Shown one piece after another: positions 57,456 to 64,000 of a DNA stretch of 64,000 nucleotides. Where the stretch lies: NCBI RefSeq assembly GCF_949987535.1, contig NC_080081.1, positions 33,148,428 through 33,212,427 on the forward strand, given 5' to 3'. A model generated the notes under the pieces. It was given only the letters and a program-made list of their open reading frames with translations, did no database searches and was not told the DNA's origin. This stretch comes from Balaenoptera acutorostrata (lineage: Eukaryota > Chordata > Mammalia > Artiodactyla > Balaenopteridae). The first letter of the stretch is position 1, and each line of letters opens with the position of its first letter. The position numbers and the translations under genes are program-made.

Positions 57456-58403
57456 GGGAATTCTGAGATGAAAGAATCACAGTTGGTCAGAGCAAACTTC
57501 ATGTAGGGTGTGGGCTTTGAGTTAGACCTTGAAAATGTGCAGACCTTGAAACATTAAGTGATGAAAGACTTTAGGCCATTGCTAAAGGGAAAACATTATA
57601 AACAAGGATCTGAATGCCAAAAACAGCACAAGAAGGACAGACTGCCAACTGACAGGTGCTGGGGACTGGTCTCCTTGTGACATATCAATGTCAACTGGAG
57701 GGGGAGTGCCAAATACTGATCAGATCTCTGCCCCATCTTATTAGTTGTACTCGCCTAGAAGATATAGAGGGCAGGCTTTCAAATGAGCTGATGAAAGGAA
57801 GCTAGAAGTAATAGTACAGTGGATGGCAAGATCAATCTTCAAAAAGATCTTCAGCACCTGAAGCAATGGGTTGAATTTCATAAAATGTTGTTTAACTGTG
57901 ACAAATGTAAGATCCGTGCTTGCATCCAAAAAAACTAACTGCAGAAATAGAGTATAGAGGTAACAAGGTATAGCAAAGCAAATGTGAAAAAAGAAAAAGA
58001 ATTACAGATTTTGTCAGCAGTATCTTCAATGGACATCAACTATAAAATATTAATGGCCCTTCTCTGGCACCCTAAAAAACGTAATGAAATTCTAGGTTCC
58101 ATTAATAGAAGTGTAAAATCTAGAATAAGGGAGGTGACAGTCCCCTTTTGAATACGCATTAAGAAACTCACAGGTGGATTAGTTTGTTCACTTTTTTAAA
58201 GCTTATAGACAAACTGGAACATATTCAAAGAATAGAAAGCCCAGTAAGGAGGAAGTATGAAATCAGACCACATGAGGAATTTGAATTTTTAATCAGGAGA
58301 CAAGATAAACCTGCAAACATGATAGCTATCTTTGCATATTTAAGGATAGAATTAGAATCAGTAGGCAGAAGTTATAAGGAATTAACTTTTGGATCAAACA
58401 TAA
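57456..58403. other. AT-rich unique sequence
   Basis: 'cttttggatcaaacataaaa' and upstream phrases are not recognised. A 95-codon frame (58,184-58,471) enters the SINE tail at its end and is not a gene. Confidence 0.3.
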
Positions 58404-58418
58404 AAAATAACTTTCCTA

Positions 58419-58654
58419 GCCCTAGCACGGAAACGAAGACCCAACATAGCAACCAATCAATCAATCAATAAAAATAAATAAATAAATCTTAAAAGCAGAA
58501 ACCTACCACTTTAAAAAAAAAAAAAAAAGATCCTACCTCGTTGAGTTGAGAAACTTAAGTGGTTTAATCCTTGGAAAATGCATACTGCATTGTTTCACAC
58601 ATAGGAAGCACTCAATCAATGATAGCTATTACCATTTAAAAAATAAAATAAAAT
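58419..58654 (+). mobile_element. Truncated CHR SINE end plus MIR-containing passenger, one insertion
   Basis: The flanks aaaataactttccta at 58,404-58,418 and 58,655-58,669 are identical. Inside, in order: last 50 bp of a CHR SINE ('agcacggaaacgaagaccca'), an AAAT-repeat tail, about 25 nt, A16 (58,513-58,528), a MIR 3' end ('agcactcaatcaatgatagc') and an AAAAT-repeat tail. Confidence 0.8.
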
Positions 58655-58669
58655 AAAATAACTTTCCTA

Positions 58670-59039
58670 TGCTTGAAGTTGCCCAAAGATGTTCTTCTCA
58701 AGAGGAAGTGGGTTACCATCTGAGAACGTTCTCCAACATAAGCAAGATGACCACTGAACACAAAATTTAATATCTCTATAAACCTCCATTTCTTCTACCT
58801 ATAATTAGAGGTAAGAACAAAGAGCTTTATGAGGTAATGAATGGCAAGAGGTTGGCATCTAGAAAGTACCTCAATAAATTGCATCCATTATTTTCATTTG
58901 TTTTCTATAACCAACTCTCCACTCCGTCTACCAGAGAGCTGCAGGCAGACCAACTAATGAATGGAGTTTCCAGCATCGTTAACTATTACTGGAAGGAGAC
59001 TCAGGATCTAAAACATGTGGTTATAGAAATTATAAACCT
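58670..59039 (+). repeat. Mostly unique with MIR 3' scrap
   Basis: 'gtacctcaataaattgcatc' near 58,866 with 'ttatgaggtaatgaatgg' upstream resembles a MIR 3' end (about 58,780-58,892). The rest is unique. Confidence 0.45.
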
Positions 59040-59055
59040 AGAACTCCAGTTTCTT

Positions 59056-59206
59056 TTTTTTTTTTTTTTTACAGTTAAACAAATTTCATTAAGTGAACAC
59101 AGTTTGTGACCAGCATCCAAGTCAAAATACAGAACATGACCACCAGCCCAGAAGACTCCTCTAATGTCCCTTCCAGTCACTTAACCCCTATCCACCAAGA
59201 CTAATC
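59056..59206 (-). mobile_element. Retro-inserted passenger sequence with poly(A)
   Basis: Perfect 16-bp flanks agaactccagtttctt (59,040-59,055 and 59,207-59,222). Read on the minus strand, about 135 bp of sequence ending 'tttaactgt' is followed by about 17 A. The body ('ggtcatgttctgtattttga') resembles an old L1 or MER 3' end rather than the young L1 tail seen elsewhere. Confidence 0.85.
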
Positions 59207-59222
59207 AGAACTCCAGTTTCTT

Positions 59223-59980
59223 AACTGCAGAGGTTAGGAAAGAGGTGACGTCGTGCTTTAGTGCTTTCATGATATTGTAACTACGCATTATAACCAACTT
59301 CTCGCATTTCCCAGCTTACCTTTTTTATTAGAGGCTTTCGTAACCATTTATCTTCATCCTCCGTGTAGGTGACCAAGCTACTCTCAGAGTAGAGTAACTG
59401 AGAACATGACACGCCCCCTGCATCTTCCAGCCAATGTTACACCGCAAGCGAGGAAGCGCTCCCACCCACTGACTCATGTGAGCATGTGCTCTGAAGCCCA
59501 CCCAGGGAACGTGCTGTCCCATCCGCCCTCCCCCACCCCATCTTCGATTTGTGTGTCTTTACAGCAGGTATCAGCTATGTAAACATCCTAGCAGATATCC
59601 TGAATGTTTCCTCACTCAAGATCTGATGTAGGTCTCATCATAAAATGAGTAAAACACTACTTAGAATCTCAGAATATCCGTGGCAAATTGAATGTCATTT
59701 GTCTTTGGTGTATAGTCTACAAGAAATTACTCTGCTAGTTAACAGCAAAATTCTTCCTTTGGTTGAAGGATTGCCAGACTGTCATGTGGAACTGGCCTGC
59801 CATGCTAAGCTTTCTTCTTGACGAGTGTGGGAGCGCCCTTCTCTTTCTTTACTTGAATTTGGTAAAGTTGACATCCCACCCTTGTTTGTGGCCTGTCTCC
59901 TTAATGTACTTTCTATTCTAGCCCAGGGCTGGGACTAGCGTTAGGTCAGCGAGGCACCTAGGGCACAAAATTTCTGCTCT
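59223..59980. other. Unique sequence
   Basis: Nothing recognised. Confidence 0.3.
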
Positions 59981-60185
59981 CATGCCTCAAGCTCTCCAGC
60001 TTGAATGTCCTACTTCCCTCTTACTCAAAGAATGAGTTCATGTGCTACCTCCTTTTGAAAGCCTTCCCTGGTCCATCCAGCTGGAGGCTACCTCTCCCCA
60101 CCTGAATTCTCACTGAAATCTACCTGAAGCTCCTTTAAGGCACATAAAACCGTTTACCTTAATTTATAATTACTTAAACATTTAT
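59981..60185 (+). repeat. L2-like fragment
   Basis: 'tgaaagccttccctggtcca' and 'acctgaagctcctttaaggc' fit the sense L2 3' region. Confidence 0.45.
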
Positions 60186-60189
60186 CTGT

Positions 60190-60665
60190 GACAGAAGCTG
60201 TTAGTTTCCTACCCCAATATCCACCTTCCCTTCACTTTAGTAACAGAACCTTGATAAATAGCTGGATACATCTATCCAGCTAAAAAGACTATATTTCTCA
60301 GTCTCTCTTGAAGCTTTTGATGGTTCAGTTATAATGGAGTATAGGATATATAATGTAATCTAGAATTCTCAGAAAATCTCAAGGAAAGAGCAAGGGTACA
60401 CCCTTCTTCTCCCTCTTCCTATATCTTTGTGTATGGAAAATGGATGTGATGTCTGGAATTCCAGCAGCCATCTTGAACCACATGGTCAATGGTTTCATTC
60501 TGGGCAGGTGAAGAGGAAAGCTAGAAGATCGTGAAACGCTAATGATACTGTGGAGCTTTTATATCAGCTCTAGACTGCTTCCCTCAGAACTCATTTACAA
60601 GGGAGAGAAATAAATTTATGCATCATTTAAGCCATGACCCATGCACCCAAACTTAATTCTAACTA
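60190..60665 (+). repeat. Ancient LTR-like or MER-type repeat, family not assigned
   Basis: 'ccccaatatccaccttccct', 'agctggatacatctatccag', 'ttccagcagccatcttgaac', 'gggagagaaataaatttatg' and the end 'aattctaactaatatag' follow in order a common mammal-wide LTR-like repeat. Confidence 0.5.
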
Positions 60666-62484
60666 ATATAGATTTTGATACCAAAAGGGGTCTACTGCAT
60701 TAGCTAAAATGTAGGATTAGTTTAAAGGACATGGTTGGATGGCATCAGCAATGACAAAACTATTACAGACTGGAAAGTTGGCAATCCTGGTAAAACAGTA
60801 GCTAGCAGAACCTGGGAAGGTACAAACAAAGGGCAGTGACGTTAATGAAAATAATAGGAAATTTTTAGTGTTGGTGTGTGTTGGCTAATTCTTGACACTG
60901 TCAATAATATTCTACAGAAGAGATGAACCCAGATTAGAGCTAGCCAATCTGCCAGCAGAGTAGGAGGGAATACAGCTTTGTTAAGAGCCTATAGCTGGCA
61001 GACTAAGTCTAACTTGGAGCCTTTTCAGACTGAACAAGCTGACTACTTCTTACTTCAAAGTGAAGCTATTGTAAGCCATGGCCAGAGGCAGGAGCAAAAG
61101 CAGCCTTCAAAGGAGATAAACCCATGGCCTTTTGCCTTTTTCAGGTACAGTGTACTTCCTTTAGGAGTTTTCTGTCAAACGTGGAAGCAGTTAATTAGCA
61201 AAACCCTCCATGTCTATTTTTTCAAATAGTCTCAGTTTGGAAGAGGGGAAGTTAGCAAAGCACAGAGGACTGTATATAATAAAACAGAGTCTTCAGGCTC
61301 AACAACCTTATCAAGACAAGGTATCTGATTCTGGTTACCCACACATAGAATGAAATAGCAGCAAGTAAATTAGAAGCCCCCTAGGGTTTGTAAGATTTGT
61401 ATTGCCCATGAAACCCTAGGCTAGCCAGCAGCATCAGGATTCCAATCTCTAGAACAATCCCTGAGTCCTCAAACTTATCCCCAAAAAGAGGTGGGTTAGG
61501 AATGCAGCCCCCAAGAAAAGTCTACTCTCTAATGCCCACCTTGGGAAGACCATAGAGAAGAGGCGACCAGGAAGAGCATCCCAGAGACAAGGCTCAGGGC
61601 ACTGAGGACAATGACCATGGAAGTCACTCCACTGCCTGGGCTAGAGTCTTCACTATTCTCACCCAACATGATTTAAAAATTGCTATGGCCCAGAGTCTCT
61701 GATTTTCCTATTTTCTGCATGGAGGTTATGCTGCAGTCATTATGTTCCTACTCTACTGGTGAATATTGGGCATGATGGATGGGCAGTAACTTTTTGCCAG
61801 GCCATGATGATCCCCTCTGGCATCTGAGGGAGCTGACTACCCAGGCAGACATCCTAAACCTTGGGCTGGAGGCTGTAACTTCATTGCATTTGGTGGTGTC
61901 TCCACTGGGGAAGAGAGGAAAGGTGGGCCTGCATATCTGGGGAGTCAGTGGAACAGATTAGCAGAGACTGATAATTTCCTACTCACCCCTTCTTTTTGTA
62001 ACAGAACCCTGAATTTTATTTAGGTAGACATGTTGCCTATTGAACAGACAGTGGGAAAACACTCAATTTTTTAATTAGAATTATGCTTTGGGAAGATTTA
62101 TCTAGCAACAGTAGATAGTATTCATTAAAGGAGAGAAAAACTGAAAGAAGGGATTTTGCCTGGAAGGCTACTGAAATAGTCAAGGAAGAATTAATGAAAC
62201 CTAAATAAAGCTGGATGGAAGGGAAATAAATGAAGAGATGGGGACAAAGAAGTGCAAAGGTAATTGTTCAGTTTGGTGATGAGGCACGGGTAGCAGAGCA
62301 AAGGAAAATGTTAGATATGACTCCACAGTCCCATTTTAGTGTCGAGGAAATGGTCATGCCAGGAACTGAAACACAGAAAGCAGGAGAAAGAGCAGAGCTT
62401 TAACAAAGAAGATAAGCTCTGGTCTGAGTACATAAATGTGCATTGCTGGCAAGATACCCACATTGGTATTGTTACTGAATTAGA
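60666..62484. other. Unique sequence
   Basis: Nothing recognised with confidence. Small frames only. Confidence 0.3.
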
Positions 62485-63038
62485 TGTGGGGTCCCCCTCT
62501 TGGGGTCCTAGCTGAACCAAAGACCCCCTGGCTCAGTCAGGGAGTTCTTTCCCACCTTGGGTTCGCACTGCCAATAAGGAAACTGAATTTGGTGCAAGCA
62601 AGACAGGCTTTTATTCAATGGCAGAGAATGGAAAAGGGGAGCTCATGATCTGAAATCATCTTCTCCCCAAGCAAAGATCAGGGAATGCTTTTGTAATGAA
62701 AGGTCCAAGGGGAGTCTGACAACATCTCATTTCTCAGAAAAAGGTGGGGAATTCTAGGAATCAGGTCCACACCTTCTTTCTGTCCTTGTATGGTCTGCAC
62801 CATCGGGTCATGACACCCATAAGGAGGAGATCTTAGCATGGTAGTACATTATAATGAGCATATAATGAGATAAGTGGTGACCTTTATCCTACTTTTCCGG
62901 CCATCTTGGGTCTAGCCAGTTCAGTCTAGTTTTGCCTTTGTGGCATCCTGTTAATAAAACACAACTAGCCTGTATGGTTAAAGACAGTTTCTGTGCCTGG
63001 GGCTGGGTTGCATGGCATGGGTGACAGTACCTCACACA
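62485..63038 (-). mobile_element. Solo LTR of an endogenous retrovirus
   Basis: The boundaries read TG...CA on both strands ('tgtggggtccccctcttggg' on the left, 'gacagtacctcacaca' on the right). On the minus strand there is an AATAAA signal (plus-strand tttatt at 62,610-62,615), followed by a C-rich R/U5-like end. The element is about 554 bp. No gag, pol or env sequence adjoins it, so it is probably a solo LTR left by recombination. The class is uncertain (class I suspected from layout). I could not define the target duplication. Confidence 0.65.
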
Positions 63039-63239
63039 GACTTGAAGTCAGTGAGGACAGAGAGAGATAGACTACAAACTCAAAAATTCTCTGCCCAGGA
63101 TAATAATTAAAGCAGAGAAAAAGAAAAGATCATTGAGAGAAAGTTAGTTGGTAGAAAGAGTAGAAAGCCAAGAATTGTCTTACCTGATTGAAAAATGTCT
63201 TATCAAAAGTCATTTTCCTATCTTACCAGTTCAGTTCAG

Positions 63240-63841
63240 ACAGTGGTTCTCAAACTGTGGTCCCTGGACCTACAGCCTCAGCATTATATGCGGGCTGAAT
63301 TGTGTCTTCCCAAAATTCCTATGTTAAAATGCTAACTCCCAGTATCTCAGGATGTGACTGTATTTGGAGATGGAGCCTTTAAAGAGATGATTAATTTAAA
63401 ATGAAGCCAGTAGGGTGGCCCCTAATCCAATCTGACTGGTGTCCTTATAAGAAAAGGAAATTTGAACACACAAAGAGACCCCAAGGATGCACAGGCACAG
63501 AGGAAGGGCCATGTGAAGAGTCAGCAAGAAGGCAGCCATCTGCAGACCAATGAGAGGCCTCAGAGAAGTCAAACCTGACAGCACCTTGATCTTAGATTTC
63601 TAGCTTTCAGAACTGTGAGAAAATTTTTTTTGTTTAAGCCACACAGTCTGTGGCATTTTGCTACAGCAAACCTAGCAGACTAATACATATGGAAACTTGT
63701 AAGAAATGAAAACTCTTAGGGCCCACCCTAGACCTACAGAATCAGAAACTCTGGGGATGAGGGCCAGCAATCTGTGTTTTAACAGATTCAGAATCTCTGG
63801 GTGATTCTGATGCATTGCTAAGTTTGAGAACCACTGGTCTA
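63240..63841 (-). mobile_element. MER20-type hAT element, split by an MLT1 LTR
   Basis: Left end 'cagtggttctcaaactgtgg' (from about 63,241) and right end 'taagtttgagaaccactgg' are the inverted termini. The right body has 'ctagacctacagaatcagaa' and 'ctctgggtgattctgatgca'. The two parts are separated by the LTR at 63,289-63,687. Non-coding. Confidence 0.82.
63289..63687 (+). mobile_element. MaLR solo LTR, MLT1-type
   Basis: 'gctgaattgtgtcttcccaa', 'tatttggagatggagccttt', 'agcaagaaggcagccatctg', 'gcaccttgatcttagatttc' and 'aagccacacagtctgtggca' are the LTR in sense orientation, ending 'gcagactaatac'. atatg lies at both junctions, consistent with a 5-bp target duplication. It is an old remnant inside an older hAT element. 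Confidence 0.85.
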
Positions 63842-63927
63842 GAATATTCTAAGTTCAAGAAAGGAGGAGGCTAAAATAAATGATATTTTTCCCTTTTATT
63901 CTGAGGGGTCATATTCTTTATAAAGAA

Positions 63928-64000
63928 TTATTTGGAACTAGAGATTATCATACTAAGTGAAGTAAGTCAGACAGAGAAAGATAAAGATCATATGATATCG
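63928..64000 (+). mobile_element. L1 3' region, cut by the window end
   Basis: 'ggaactagagattatcatac' and 'gaagtaagtcagacagagaa' match the end of L1 ORF2 and the start of the 3' UTR, as at 52,150 and 55,230. The rest lies outside the window. Confidence 0.8.

Noticed and set aside
1..64000. A previously undescribed gene system
   Set aside because: I looked for linked new genes, arrays or conserved cassettes and found only repeats and unique non-coding DNA. The unusual insertions are variations on known L1-mediated events.

Overview
The window is repeat-rich mammalian nuclear DNA, most likely from a whale or dolphin. The strongest sign is a set of thirteen tRNA-derived SINEs. Their long form (RNA polymerase III A and B boxes, a 'GTGAGCCACAACTACTGAG' body and an AAAT-repeat tail) is the CHR type known from cetaceans and their close relatives. 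The LINE-1 copies end in the 3' sequence typical of artiodactyl/cetacean L1, and ancient mammal-wide repeats (L2, MIR, MaLR LTRs, hAT elements) lie between them. I see nothing bacterial, no rRNA, no functional tRNA and no complete host protein gene. Every long open frame I could identify is L1 coding sequence or the opposite strand of a repeat.

Layout. Bases 1-8,660 are old, decayed DNA: L2 pieces, an MLT1-type LTR, ancient L1 3' ends and unique sequence, with a perfect 18-bp inverted repeat at 1,728-1,770. Bases 8,660-17,010 form a three-level nest. An old minus-strand L1 is split by a nearly full-length younger minus-strand L1 (about 10,030-16,388), whose ORF1 is in turn split by a CHR SINE (14,621-14,995). 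Bases 17,010-22,000 are mostly unique with one MIR and one hAT element. A 5'-truncated plus-strand L1 follows at 22,394-23,700 and still has an open 316-codon ORF2 C-terminus. From 24,400 to 26,100 there are two CHR SINEs. Bases 26,100-36,700 are largely unique, broken by pyrimidine tracts, an AT microsatellite, one hAT element and one L1 tail. Bases 36,700-48,700 hold seven CHR SINEs, MIR and L2, and a repeat-free block with coding-like frames at 42,490-43,560. Bases 49,000-64,000 hold an ancient L1/HAL1 fragment, several L1 tails with clear target-site duplications, old LTR-like repeats, a solo ERV LTR (62,485-63,038) and a MER20-type element split by an MLT1 LTR.

No gene pathway operates here. 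The common thread is L1-driven retrotransposition: L1 supplies the enzyme, and SINEs, truncated L1s, passenger sequences and apparently bare poly(A) tracts carry its marks (short direct repeats and A-tails). The most interesting signals are insertions holding extra sequence between the element's own tail and the second target repeat (possible 3' transductions, best at 53,234-53,561 and 58,419-58,654), and three insertions that are almost only poly(A). I did not find a new biological system, and I think the window is ordinary intergenic or intronic DNA.
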